Part shown: piece by piece, positions 27,701 to 33,691 of the stretch
Numbering within the stretch: position 1 is the stretch's first letter
Layout: each line of letters opens with the position of its first letter
From: an uncultured Planctomycetaceae bacterium
GTDB taxonomy: Bacteria; Planctomycetota; Planctomycetia; Gemmatales; Gemmataceae
NCBI GenBank assembly: GCA_903960945.1
Contig: CAJCCR010000420.1
Location: 1-33,691, forward strand
DNA: 33,691 nt
Direction of reading: 5' to 3'
Notes under the pieces: generated by a model
The model's database searches: none
Seen by the model: the letters and a program-made list of their open reading frames with translations, nothing else
What the model was told of the DNA's origin: nothing
Translations under genes and position numbers: made by a program

Positions 27701-30700
27701 GTACTGTTGTTATTGGAATTAATTTCGGTAACTCCGCTAGGTGCAGAAACCGAAACGATATTGGTAATAGAACCCGTTGCTGTTGGGTCGATGTTGCCCG
27801 TGAGAGTTATAGTTACGTTATCGCCTGAAGCGAGAGTAAAACCGTTCCAAAGGCCTGAAGCACTGTTGTACGATCCTGAACTGGGCGTACCAAAGGTGGC
27901 ATTAAGCAGGGCCGCGGGTACGGAATCAGTCATGGTGAAGCTGTTAATAGTGCTGGGGCCATTGTTGGTGACGGTGATGCTGTAGGCGTTGGAAGTGCCG
28001 GGAACTGCAGAGGTTTTATTATCGGTTTGGGTTATTGACAAATCGACTTGGGGAGTAAGGGTGTCGGTATCGGTGGAACTGTTGTTGGCGGAATTAGTTT
28101 CGGACACTCCACTTAAAGGTGAAACCGAAACAGTGTTGGAGATGGACCCAGTAGCGGTTGGGTCAATGGTGCCTGAGAGGGTAATGGTCACACTATTTCC
28201 AGAAGCGAGATTTAAGCCACCCCAAAGGCCGGAGGAACTGTTATACGATCCTGAACTGGGTGTGCCAAAGGTGGCATTAAGCAGGGCAGCAGGTATGGAA
28301 TCAGTCAATGTGAAGCTGTTAATCGTACTGGGACCATTGTTGGTGACGGTGATGGTGTAGGTGTTGGAAGTTCCAGGAGTAACCGAGGTTTTATTATCAG
28401 TTTGCGTGACAGACAAATCAACTTGTGGAGTAAGGGTATCGATATCGGTAGCAGTGTTATTAGATGAATTAGTATCGGATACACCGCTTGGTGGAGAAAC
28501 CGAAACGATGTTGGAAATGGACCCAGTAGCAGTTGGGTCGATGGTGCCCTCAAGGGTAATGGTAACGCTATTGCCCGAAGCCAGAGTTAAGCCATTCCAG
28601 ACGCCGGAGGAACTGTTGTAAGTTCCAGAACTGGGTGTGAATACAGGATTAAGCAAACCAGCAGGTATGGCATTAGTTAACGTTAAGCTGCTGATGGTGC
28701 TGGGCCCGTTGTTAGTAACGGTGATGGTGTACGTGTTGGAAGTTCCAGGAACGATAGAAGTTTTGTTATCGGTTTGAGAGACAGATAAATCGACTTGAGG
28801 AGTAAGGGTATCGGTATCAGTGGCACTGTTGTTAGATGAGTTGCTATCGGATAAACCGCTTGGTGGAGAAACTGAAACAGTGTTGGAGATAGACCCAGTA
28901 GCAGTTGGGTCAATGGTGCCCGTGAGGGTAATGGTAACACTATTGCCGGAGGCGAGAGTTAGGCCATTCCATAATCCTGTAGTACTGTTATAAGTTCCTG
29001 AGCTTGGGGTGAAAACTGGGTTGAGAAGTGCAGTAGGTAAGGAATCAGTCAGTGTGAAGTTGCTAATAGTGCTAGGGCCATTATTGGTGACGGTGATGGT
29101 GTAGGTGTTGGAAGTTCCTGGCACTACAGAAGTTTTGTTATCGGTTTGAGAGACAGACAAATCTACTAGGGAAGTAAGGGTATCTGTATCAGTAGCAGTG
29201 TTATTAGATGAATTAGTATCGGATACGCCGCTTGGTGGAGAAACCGAAACGGTGTTGGTAATGGAACCCGTTGCGGTAGGAGAAATCCTACCAGTGAGGG
29301 TCATGGTAACACTATTCCCGGAGGCTAGAGTTAGGCCACTCCATAATCCTGTAGTACTGTTGTAAGCCCCTAGGCTTGGAGTGAATACCGGATTGAGAAG
29401 TCCAGCAGGTACGGAATCAGTCAATTTGAAACTGCTAATGGTGCTAGGGCCATTGTTGGTGACAGTGATGGTGTAGGTGTTGGAAGTTCCAGGAGTAACC
29501 GAGGTTTTATTATCAGTTTGCGTGACAGACAAATCAACTTGTGGAGTAAGGGTGTTGGTATCGGTTGCACTGTTGTTGCCAGAATTTGTTTCGGACACAC
29601 CACTAGGAGCAGAAATCGAAATGGCGTTGGTGATGGAACCAGTGGCGGTCGGAGAAACCATGCCCGTGAGGGTTAAGGTTACACTATTTCCAGAAGCCAG
29701 AATTAAGCCATCCCAAAGGCCTGAAGCGTTGTTGTATAATCCTGAACTTGGGGTGAATACTGGATTGAGAAGTCCAGCAGGTACCGCATCATTTAATGTG
29801 AAGTTGTTGATGGTGCTAGGGCCATTGTTGGTGACGGTGATGGTGTAGGTATTGGAATTTCCCGGAACGATTGAAGTCTTACCATCAGATTGAGAGACAG
29901 ATAAATCAACTTGGGGAGTCAGAGTATCGACATCAGATGCCGTATTATTTGAAAGGTTCGGATCATCGACATTACTTGGGGCAGTAATCGTTACGGAATT
30001 GGTTAATGATCCTGTGGCTGAAGCAGAAACAGTACCGGTGAGGTTTATGGTCAGACTTTTGCCGGTCTTTAAGGTTATTCCATTCCAAAGGCCGGAGTTC
30101 CTATCGTAAGATCCAGAGGATGGAGAACCAAAGGTTGCGCCTAATAATCCTGCAGGAATTGAATCGATTAGCGTCAAACTTCTTACTGTGGTAGGCCCGT
30201 TGTTGGTGACGGTGATGGTGTAGGTGGTATTTGCCCCTGGAACCAGTTGGGAGGTTAGGTTTCTAACATTTACGGCGAGATCGGCTAATGGTATTGCATC
30301 GGTGAACGAGAAAGTTGCTATCTGGTCATCTGTTGTTCCTAAAATATCATCCAAGCCACTTCCTTTAGCGGTAAGAAGAAAAGTCTCGTTCAGGGAATCA
30401 TCAGGATTAACATACCAAGAGGTTTGGACAAGTCCGTTTGCAATACCATCAAAATCGCCAATTCCGCCATCGGTTACAATCCAGGCTTCATGACCATCCC
30501 CAGTGTTGTTTCCGAGGATATCATCAAGAGTTCCTAACTTTCCATCAGCCCCAGGGCCAATAATATGAACCACTTGAAATGTAATGTCAGAACCAGGCAA
30601 AAAATGATTAGCACTAATGATTGCAGTGCTTCCCGGTGGATAATCAGCAAGATCTGTGGACACATTAGGAATCAACAAGGATGATTGAGAGAGTAGGGAT

Positions 30701-30858
30701 GTAGAATCAAGGATCAAAGTAGCAGGCGTAATGCGATCTTCGAGTTGTAAAAGAAATGGAAGGCGAAGATGTTTTTGCTTCTTTTTGGATTCGGGGCCTG
30801 AAAAAGAATTGAAGCCTAGAAAATTGTTTTTGAGAATGTCTTTAATGTTTTTGAACAT
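21727..30858 (-). CDS. Giant exported surface protein with 23 DUF11 repeats
   Basis: 3043 residues with AAGGGA upstream of the ATG. Residues 39-46 are LEDRITPA, the planctomycete N-terminal motif of large exported proteins. Residues about 68-188 form a domain seen in other giant bacterial surface proteins (DYPPGSTAIISANHFLPGS, GHEAWIVTDGG, SWYVNPDDSL). From residue about 191 to the end there are 23 DUF11 repeats of about 124 residues, each with VDLSVTQTDNKTS, PGTSNTYTITVTNNGPST, a (V/I)PAGLL turn, LASGNSVTITLTGT and NSANNSATDTDTLTP. Repeats 10-13 are a distinct subtype (LLPDG, GSNGSSGTGEL) without the usual YNS..GLWNGL strand. The last repeat is degenerate and ends in LFKI. No enzyme domain, anchor or sorting signal is evident. 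The protein probably forms a long extracellular stalk or adhesin. Confidence 0.92.
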   Translation of the reverse strand: MFKNIKDILKNNFLGFNSFSGPESKKKQKHLRLPFLLQLEDRITPATLILDSTSLLSQSSLLIPNVSTDLADYPPGSTAIISANHFLPGSDITFQVVHIIGPGADGKLGTLDDILGNNTGDGHEAWIVTDGGIGDFDGIANGLVQTSWYVNPDDSLNETFLLTAKGSGLDDILGTTDDQIATFSFTDAIPLADLAVNVRNLTSQLVPGANTTYTITVTNNGPTTVRSLTLIDSIPAGLLGATFGSPSSGSYDRNSGLWNGITLKTGKSLTINLTGTVSASATGSLTNSVTITAPSNVDDPNLSNNTASDVDTLTPQVDLSVSQSDGKTSIVPGNSNTYTITVTNNGPSTINNFTLNDAVPAGLLNPVFTPSSGLYNNASGLWDGLILASGNSVTLTLTGMVSPTATGSITNAISISAPSGVSETNSGNNSATDTNTLTPQVDLSVTQTDNKTSVTPGTSNTYTITVTNNGPSTISSFKLTDSVPAGLLNPVFTPSLGAYNSTTGLWSGLTLASGNSVTMTLTGRISPTATGSITNTVSVSPPSGVSDTNSSNNTATDTDTLTSLVDLSVSQTDNKTSVVPGTSNTYTITVTNNGPSTISNFTLTDSLPTALLNPVFTPSSGTYNSTTGLWNGLTLASGNSVTITLTGTIDPTATGSISNTVSVSPPSGLSDSNSSNNSATDTDTLTPQVDLSVSQTDNKTSIVPGTSNTYTITVTNNGPSTISSLTLTNAIPAGLLNPVFTPSSGTYNSSSGVWNGLTLASGNSVTITLEGTIDPTATGSISNIVSVSPPSGVSDTNSSNNTATDIDTLTPQVDLSVTQTDNKTSVTPGTSNTYTITVTNNGPSTINSFTLTDSIPAALLNATFGTPSSGSYNSSSGLWGGLNLASGNSVTITLSGTIDPTATGSISNTVSVSPLSGVSETNSANNSSTDTDTLTPQVDLSITQTDNKTSAVPGTSNAYSITVTNNGPSTINSFTMTDSVPAALLNATFGTPSSGSYNSASGLWNGFTLASGDNVTITLTGNIDPTATGSITNIVSVSAPSGVTEINSNNNSTTDVDTLTPEVDLFVSQSDNNSVVVPGTNTTYTITVINSGPSTINNFTLNDIIPASLLNATFGTPSSGSYNSITGIWSGITLASGDSVTITLTGTIDPTATGSFTNIVSVSPPSGVAETNSANNSADDINTLTPEVDLSVTQTDNKTSVVPGTSNTYTITVTNNGPSTISSFTLTDTVPAGLLNPVFTPSSGTYNSVSGLWNGLTLASGDSITITLTGTIDPTVTGSINNTVFISAPNGVTDTNSANDSSTDIDTLTTEVDLSVTQSDGKTSVIPGTTNTYSITVTNNGSSRATSVVVTDLLPDGVTSAIWTGSNGNSGTGELIDTIPTLASGESVTYQITFNIAGTATGSLINEVNVTSDNDTNTLNNTATDVNILTPQVDIGVTAGNNGNAVVPGTTSFYMITVTNFGPSTATNIKVSDLLPDSIKLPMWVGTNDSSGSGELKDTIATLDSGESVDYLLLLDIPEDLTGSIVNIVSVETDNDTDNLNNTTIDEDTLSPQVNINVKGSNDVNSLVPGTSTTYTITVTNSGPSTATNVKVSDLLPDGLLSAVWNGSNGSSGNGNLSDTIVSLASEESVTYSLTCIVSESLTGSVVNLINVSTDFETDPMDNTSVDEDILTPQVDVSVTQSDGKISVIPGTSNTYTITVNNAGPSTATNVTVSNLLPTGVISALWEGTNGSSGTGELADTITSLASGMSIAYLITFNISPSLTGSMINVVNISSDSDIESSNNSAMDEDTLTPQVDLSVSQTDGTTSAIAGTNTTYTITVTNNGPSTITNFTLTDVIPAGLLGATFGTPSFGAYDETSGVWNGLSLASGDSVTITLSGTIDPAYTGSVTNVVSVSPPSGVVDTNSANDSATDVNTSESEIDLSVSQTDNKTSIVPGTNTTYTITVTNNGPSTINSFLLNDLIPAGLLNASFGDPSSGNYDTITKIWNNLTLVSGDSVTITLTGTIDPTAIGSVTNIVSVSPPSGVTDTNSANNSATDIDTLTPEVDLGVTQTNGKTSVVPGTFNTYTITVTNNGPSTINGFLLNDVIPAGLLNATFGAPSSGNYDGSSGVWNGLNLSSGNSVTITLTGTISPNATGTITNAVSVSPLSGVSETNSANNSATDTNDLTPEVDLSVTQTDNKTSVVPGTFNAYTITVTNNGPSTISSLTLADVVPAGLLNPVFSPSSGTYNSVSGIWNGLNLASGNSVIITLTGTIAPTATGSITNAVSVSPLSGVSETNSANNSATDTNELTPQVDLVVTQTDNKTSAVPGTSNTYTITVTNNGPSTISSFTLNDIVPTGLLNPVFTPNSGTYNSVSGLWNGLTLASGNSVSITLTGTVDPSVTGSITNIVSVSPLSGVAEINSNNNSTTDFDTLTPQVDLVVTQTDNKTSVAPGTSTTYTITVTNNGPSTISSFTLTDAIPAGLLGATFGTPSLGSYNSASGVWSGLSFASSNSVTITLTGTIDPNATGTITNIVSVSPLSGVTETNSANNSATDIDVLGSIVDLSVTQTDGKTSAIPGTINTYTITVTNNGSTNIGSFTLIDVVPAQLLNATFGTPSSGTYNNVTGLWTNLNLASGKSVSMNLRGTVSPTATGTITNTVSVSPANGYVDSNTDNNFSTDVDTLTPQVDLVVTQTDGKTSVVPGTSTTYTITVTNNGPSTVSSFTMTDVIPAQLLNATFGTPSSGTYNNITGVWSGLSLGAGNSVRITLGGTIAPAATGSITNTVSVAAPNGVTDTKLSNNNASDINLLTPQADLVVTQTDGQTSVVPGNSNTYTITVTNNGPSTVVRFTLTDVIPASLLGATFGTPSSGSYNVSTGLWSGLNLTSGNSVTITLTGTISPTATGSITNTVTVKTPSGMTDLNTANNTSVDTDSLTPIASLSVMLADATKSVAPGTYNTYTVSITNKGPSTIKSLILNNIFSEWFLNPTFGMPSSGFYNSNTGLWNGLSLGAGKGISITIKGLISPKAMGDIINIAKIAPTSGVTDDTPNNNLAYDVNKLFKI
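28349..28437. repeat. 89-bp tract identical to 29465-29553
   Basis: The tract lies at the junction of DUF11 units 2 and 3 and is base-for-base identical to the segment 1116 bp away (three units), while neighbouring sequence differs. This fits recent gene conversion or unequal exchange within the array. Confidence 0.8.
29465..29553. repeat. Partner of the 89-bp identical tract at 28349-28437
   Basis: Identical to 28349-28437 throughout; identity ends at a G/A difference on one side and a TA/GT difference on the other. Both copies encode the unusual SVTPG variant of the DUF11 unit start. Confidence 0.8.
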
Positions 30859-30935
30859 GATATTTCCCTTCGATTTTGAAAAGCGTCCGGAATAAGCATC
30901 CGAAATCAGCTTTGGTGGTTCTCGAATAGGGAATA

Positions 30936-30972
30936 CAACGTTGGGTAATCCGGAAACTTGCCAAAAAAATTG
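30936..30972 (-). promoter_or_regulatory. Putative ECF-type promoter of the giant DUF11 protein
   Basis: On the minus strand a seven-T run precedes GGCAA (30958-30962), then 17 bp, then CGTTG (30936-30940), about 80 bp before the start codon. Both blocks, the spacing and the distance to the start match the element before the FG-GAP gene. The GTTT after GGCAw is also shared. Confidence 0.5.
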
Positions 30973-31153
30973 GAAATATGAAATAAATTTTAAAATAAAT
31001 AAAGGTGTGAAGCAGTTTAAGACCTATTGCAAAAACTATCTTTCTAGGGATAATTGCGATGGTTTTAAAGTTTTAATAAATTGTTTTTGAAAAACTTGAT
31101 GTATTCAATAATCCTGTTGTTTCAAATTGATTTGCAACAGTAGATGATTGGTT

Positions 31154-32062
31154 TTAAGGCGTTTTCAGTAAACCTCTGCGTTGCATCCATTCTTCGCAGC
31201 GTTTGGGCCAAGTGGTGATGGGTAGAGTGTTCACCAACCGTAGGCCGTAGCCATGGCCGCCTGCATCGTAGATGTGAAGTTCTGTTGGAACGCCCGCTTT
31301 CTTTAATTCCACTGCAAGGGCAAGAGAATTATTCGCGGTGACTGGATCATCAAATGCATGAATTAAAAACATGGGCGGAGTATCTTTTGTTACCTTGATG
31401 CTCTCGCGCATTTGAGCCTGACCCTTGGTATCAAAGCCCCCTGGATAAATAAGGATTGCAAAATCAGGTTTGCAGGAAACCTTATCTACATCATCCGCAC
31501 CGGTGTATTGCCTTTCCTCAAGAAACAAAGAAGTCAAGCCTGCGGTTTCGCCCCCTGCGCTGAAACCACAAATCCCAATACGCTTGGGGTCAAGGTTCCA
31601 TTCAATAGCCTTACTTCGCACTAAGCTTACAGCTCTCTGTGCATCTGCAACTGCAGCGCCCCAACGCTTATCTGGGTTCCTAAAAGGGACCCGATATTTC
31701 AGAACGATTCCTGTTACACCAATGGTGTTTAGCCATTCTGCAACTTCAGTTCCTTCGAGATCGTAGGCAAGAATATGATGACCGCCACCGGGGCAAATGA
31801 TTACTGATGCACCAGTATCTTTTGATTTTTCTGGCTTATAAACAGCTATTTGGGGCGTGGAAACATTGCCCAGCTTGATGATACGTTTGCCTGCGATTAA
31901 CTTGTCGGTATCTTTGGTGAGATCAACTTCGGGGGGAAGCTCTTTGGTTTCGCCCGGTGGTTTTCCCGGCCAGATATTCAAGATGGTTGGAGTTGCAGCC
32001 AAGCTGGTAGTGGCCATTATTCCAAGCATGATAGAACACATTGCAAATTGTTTTAAGTTCAT
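31154..32062 (-). CDS. Exported alpha/beta hydrolase, esterase-like
   Basis: 302 residues with a signal peptide (MNLKQFAMCSIMLGIMATTS, cleavage near LAA). The oxyanion region reads PGGGHH (91-96), the nucleophile elbow GFSAGG has Ser168, HAFDDPV gives Asp238 or Asp239, and DAGGHGYGL gives His270, so the triad is complete. The layout matches exported planctomycete esterases annotated as xylanase-associated acetyl esterases or dienelactone-hydrolase-like proteins. A carbohydrate ester is the likely substrate. It begins 5 bp after the HELAH gene on the same strand, so the two form a tight operon, with the metallopeptidase-like gene first. Confidence 0.88.
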   Translation of the reverse strand: MNLKQFAMCSIMLGIMATTSLAATPTILNIWPGKPPGETKELPPEVDLTKDTDKLIAGKRIIKLGNVSTPQIAVYKPEKSKDTGASVIICPGGGHHILAYDLEGTEVAEWLNTIGVTGIVLKYRVPFRNPDKRWGAAVADAQRAVSLVRSKAIEWNLDPKRIGICGFSAGGETAGLTSLFLEERQYTGADDVDKVSCKPDFAILIYPGGFDTKGQAQMRESIKVTKDTPPMFLIHAFDDPVTANNSLALAVELKKAGVPTELHIYDAGGHGYGLRLVNTLPITTWPKRCEEWMQRRGLLKTP

Positions 32063-32067
32063 GAATG

Positions 32068-32793
32068 TTACTTTCTAGTTGAGGGTGTATCCCAAGTATT
32101 TTTTAGAACCTCATAGATCTGGGGTTCTGATTCTTTAAGTTCTGCACGGTTGAAGGGGAAGAAATCGTTGGTGCCAAAATAAGCTTCCGTCATTTCAGCA
32201 AAGAATTCCATTTGGTTGGTAAGTGCATAATGCTTGACCCGTTTGCCATTGTATAAAAGAGCCATGTCGCCTTTGCCACTCTTTTTATAATTTTCATAGG
32301 CATCTTTAATGCGTGGTTCATCGAACCCCAGAAACAGATCATGGTAGGCATGAGCCAGTTCATGAAGAATAACCCAGGGTTGTTCGTTGGTGTTGCGCTT
32401 GGTAACCAGATCATCAATACGAGGAAGATGAACGCATTTCACAAGGTCTGCGGAGTAGCCATTGGATGTAAGCCAGCCAGCGCCTGGATGATATTGCATG
32501 GAGCTAAGCTTGCCATGGGTTTGATCTAGTACGATGGTTACCGTCTGCAGTTTTTTCACTTTATCTTCTGGAACTACGATCTTGATATCAACCAGCTTGG
32601 CTTCAAGAAAGTGAATAGCACGATCAAGCTTTTCTTTGTTTTCTGGTTGAAGCAGACGATCATCAACTCGGACCGTCCAGCCTTCCACATTTCTCTTGGT
32701 ATGGGAGGTGGGTTTGTTATCATCTGCTGCCCGGGCAGCATGATTCCACAACAAAAGCAGACCTAGAGTAAATAACACTTTGAAACTATGCAT
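32068..32793 (-). CDS. Secreted zinc metallopeptidase-like protein (HELAH)
   Basis: 241 residues with a signal peptide (MHSFKVLFTLGLLLLWNHAA, cleavage near ARA). HELAH at 144-148 is followed by the helix MEFFAEMTEAYFGTNDFFPF, where Glu200 or Glu203 would be the third zinc ligand. That combination resembles the anthrax-lethal-factor-like (ATLF) peptidase domain. The N-terminal half (WTVRVDDRLL, LQTVTIVLDQ) fits the strand-rich start of the same group. The substrate is unknown. It is co-transcribed with the downstream esterase (5-bp gap). An AGAGAT ribosome binding site precedes the ATG. Confidence 0.8.
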   Translation of the reverse strand: MHSFKVLFTLGLLLLWNHAARAADDNKPTSHTKRNVEGWTVRVDDRLLQPENKEKLDRAIHFLEAKLVDIKIVVPEDKVKKLQTVTIVLDQTHGKLSSMQYHPGAGWLTSNGYSADLVKCVHLPRIDDLVTKRNTNEQPWVILHELAHAYHDLFLGFDEPRIKDAYENYKKSGKGDMALLYNGKRVKHYALTNQMEFFAEMTEAYFGTNDFFPFNRAELKESEPQIYEVLKNTWDTPSTRK

Positions 32794-32931
32794 GATGTTT
32801 ATCTCTTTTATTAAGGGTGTAAGGCTAGGGTGAGTTCAACTCTTATGGTAAGGATCATACGGATCAATAAGCTGCTATCTTCATGCATTTTTTGGGCTAG
32901 TGCAAGCGGCTTTCTCTTTTGCTTTCTTTTG

Positions 32932-32955
32932 CTTTTACTTTTACTTTTACTTTTC
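32932..32955 (+). repeat. Pyrimidine hexamer tandem repeat (CTTTTA)n
   Basis: Three CTTTTA units and a final CTTTTC follow a related CTTTTG-rich stretch from about 32916. It is a simple-sequence tract of the type that varies in length by slippage. Confidence 0.7.
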
Positions 32956-33057
32956 TTCCCCCAACTCCCAACCCTCTTCCCTCCGGGAAAAGGGCCCTTC
33001 GCTTCGCTAGCACGGGTTTCTAACCTCCACCACTACTTTTGTAACTTTCGTCTTATT

Positions 33058-33086
33058 GAGCGGCGGATGTAAATCCGCTGGTGCTC
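33058..33086. repeat. REP-like palindrome (GCGGAT/ATCCGC)
   Basis: GCGGAT (33063-33068) and ATCCGC (33073-33078) form a stem with loop GTAA, enclosed by an outer GAGC/GCTC pair. The pattern of a rare GC-rich hairpin in AT-rich flank is typical of REP elements. Confidence 0.6.
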
Positions 33087-33154
33087 GCCCTGTGCCTTTT
33101 TCTTATTCTTCCTTTTACTTCCCATTAATTGATAGGGGTTTGTTTAAAGACAGA

Positions 33155-33187
33155 GGAGTTGCGATGGGGAAGCCCCACTGCAACTCC
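33155..33187. repeat. Two-part hairpin (GGAGTTGC/GCAACTCC)
   Basis: An 8-bp outer stem and an inner TGGGG/CCCCA stem with loop AAG, separated by a two-base internal loop. It could be a REP element or a terminator, but no U-tract follows on the plus strand. Confidence 0.6.
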
Positions 33188-33230
33188 TTCATTTGAACCT
33201 TTTGTTCAATCCATTCGTGGCTTTTAATAT

Positions 33231-33260
33231 CCATGGATTCCCTGCTTTCGCGGAGAACGA
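33231..33260. repeat. REP-like fragment (CCCTGCTTTCGCGGAG)
   Basis: The core resembles the widespread CCCGCTTTCGCGGG palindrome but with mismatches, so it appears to be a degenerate copy. Confidence 0.4.
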
Positions 33261-33276
33261 TTTGCATTGATTCCTA

Positions 33277-33473
33277 AGCCCCGAAGGGGCGAAATGTGAT
33301 AGCCCGGGGTAAAGCGCAGCGCAACCCCGGGTAATAAATCCCCCATCAAATAAGCCCTGAAAGGGCGCAATAATCAGCTACCGAAGACTTTCGCCCTTTC
33401 AGGGCTGGGGGTTTTATTGTGCCATTTTCCCAGGGCGTTGCCCTGGGCTATCTCATTTTGCCCCTTCAGGGCA
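33277..33473. repeat. Nested inverted repeat of three REP palindromes
   Basis: The left half runs AGCCCCGAAGGGGC, AGCCCGGGGT...ACCCCGGGT, AGCCCTGAAAGGGCG. The right half holds CGCCCTTTCAGGGCT (33392-33406), CCCAGGGC...GCCCTGGGCT (33429-33449) and TGCCCCTTCAGGGCA (33459-33473). Order is reversed and complemented, so the whole 197 bp forms one large imperfect inverted repeat. An ATAAA(A/T)CCCCC block is also shared between the halves. Confidence 0.85.
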
Positions 33474-33484
33474 AATGCAGGCAT

Positions 33485-33610
33485 ACCGTACAGATTTCCC
33501 GGGCCCTGAGTTTAACGGCCAGTTCGACAAGCTCACTGACCGTACAGATTTCCCGGGCCCTGACCGTACTGAAGGAACCCCGGTCCCTGAGCTTGCCGAA
33601 GGAACCCTTC
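33485..33610. repeat. Direct 25-bp repeats with an inverted GACAAGCTCA/TGAGCTTGCC pair
   Basis: Identical 25-bp blocks lie at 33485-33509 and 33539-33563 (54-bp period). GTTCGACAAGCTCACTGACC (33522-33541) is the near reverse complement (16 of 20) of 33582-33601. CCGTAC occurs three times, at both repeats and at 33564. Confidence 0.8.
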
Positions 33611-33691
33611 CCAAACCGTATATTTATACCGTCGCTCACGCTTCCGGCTCTGAATGCAGTGTGTTTTTTCGTGGCTAATTTTCTGCTTGGT

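Larger units (their letters stand above)
21730..30288 (-). repeat. Tandem array of 23 DUF11-coding units (about 363-375 bp each)
   Basis: Units differ at many sites but keep a regular period. Units 10-13 (about 25485-26930) are shorter, about 362 bp, and of a separate subtype. Regular antisense ORFs of about 86 codons on the plus strand are by-products of this periodicity. Confidence 0.9.
32794..33691. other. Gene-free region packed with REP-like repeats
   Basis: About 900 bp without a supported gene, holding at least five kinds of short palindrome or tandem repeat, listed separately. ORFs in it are translations of repeats. The first 130 bp include the promoter side of the HELAH gene and a pyrimidine-rich tract. 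Confidence 0.8.

Noticed and set aside
22043-29848. A series of plus-strand ORFs of 82-123 codons at about 370-bp spacing
   Set aside because: They run antisense to the DUF11 repeats, recur with the repeat period, and their protein similarity merely mirrors the sense-strand repeats. No ribosome binding sites.
21730-30288. Regular tandem repeats as a CRISPR array
   Set aside because: Units are about 370 bp and code for DUF11 domains; there are no short repeats with unique spacers and no cas genes.
31114-31140. CTGTTG/CAACAG hairpin as terminator of the esterase gene
   Set aside because: The stem is short with a bulge and a tiny loop, and no U-tract follows on the minus strand.
33475-33678. 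67-codon ORF on the plus strand
   Set aside because: It is a translation of the direct and inverted repeats (repeated RTDFPGP), with no start signals.

Overview
The window looks like a piece of a planctomycete chromosome, most like Gemmataceae or relatives. The best evidence is two very large exported proteins that carry the planctomycete N-terminal motif (LEDRITPA at 21727-30858, MENRITPS at 5315-9394) and an operon pairing a DUF1552 protein with a DUF1587/1592/1588/1585 cytochrome-type protein. Other typical members are a ThuA-like protein, BD-FAE-type hydrolases, NTF2-like secreted proteins and FG-GAP repeats. Base composition is moderate to low in GC for this group. No tRNA, rRNA, CRISPR array, integrase or transposase gene was seen.

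Layout. 1-770: a small secreted-protein gene broken by a GC-rich palindromic insert, then a terminator. 771-2122 (-): an NTF2-like secreted protein downstream of an alpha/beta hydrolase. 2350-4111 (+): a stand-alone E2-type acyltransferase and a ThuA-like protein. 4112-5228: a zeta-toxin-like kinase and small partner, bracketed by two diverged copies of the last 68 bp of the thuA-like gene. 5315-9394 (-): a 1359-residue FG-GAP surface protein. 9848-12661 (-): an alginate-lyase-like gene followed by a membrane acyltransferase with ankyrin repeats inserted in it. 12957-15503: a small membrane protein, a scramblase/LURP-like protein, a secreted HELGH putative protease and a DUF4440-like protein. 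15751-20215 (-): a three-gene operon, DUF1552, then the DUF1592-class cytochrome-type protein, then an HMA-like protein. 20546-21616 (+): an exported NHL propeller. 21727-30858 (-): a 3043-residue protein with 23 DUF11 repeats. 31154-32793 (-): a HELAH metallopeptidase-like gene and an esterase. 32794-33691: no gene, but a dense collection of REP-like palindromes.

How the parts fit. Most products are exported and directed at the envelope or outside: polysaccharide lyase, acyltransferase, esterases, putative metalloproteases, haem-binding and surface-repeat proteins. This suits a heterotrophic planctomycete that handles polymers at its surface. The two giant surface-protein genes share a two-block upstream sequence (GGCAw, 17 bp, CGTTG) at nearly the same distance from their starts. 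It resembles an ECF sigma-factor promoter and suggests the two are co-regulated. The strongest candidates for something new are this shared promoter, the toxin-antitoxin-like insertion at the 3' end of the thuA-like gene, and the ankyrin-acyltransferase/alginate-lyase operon.
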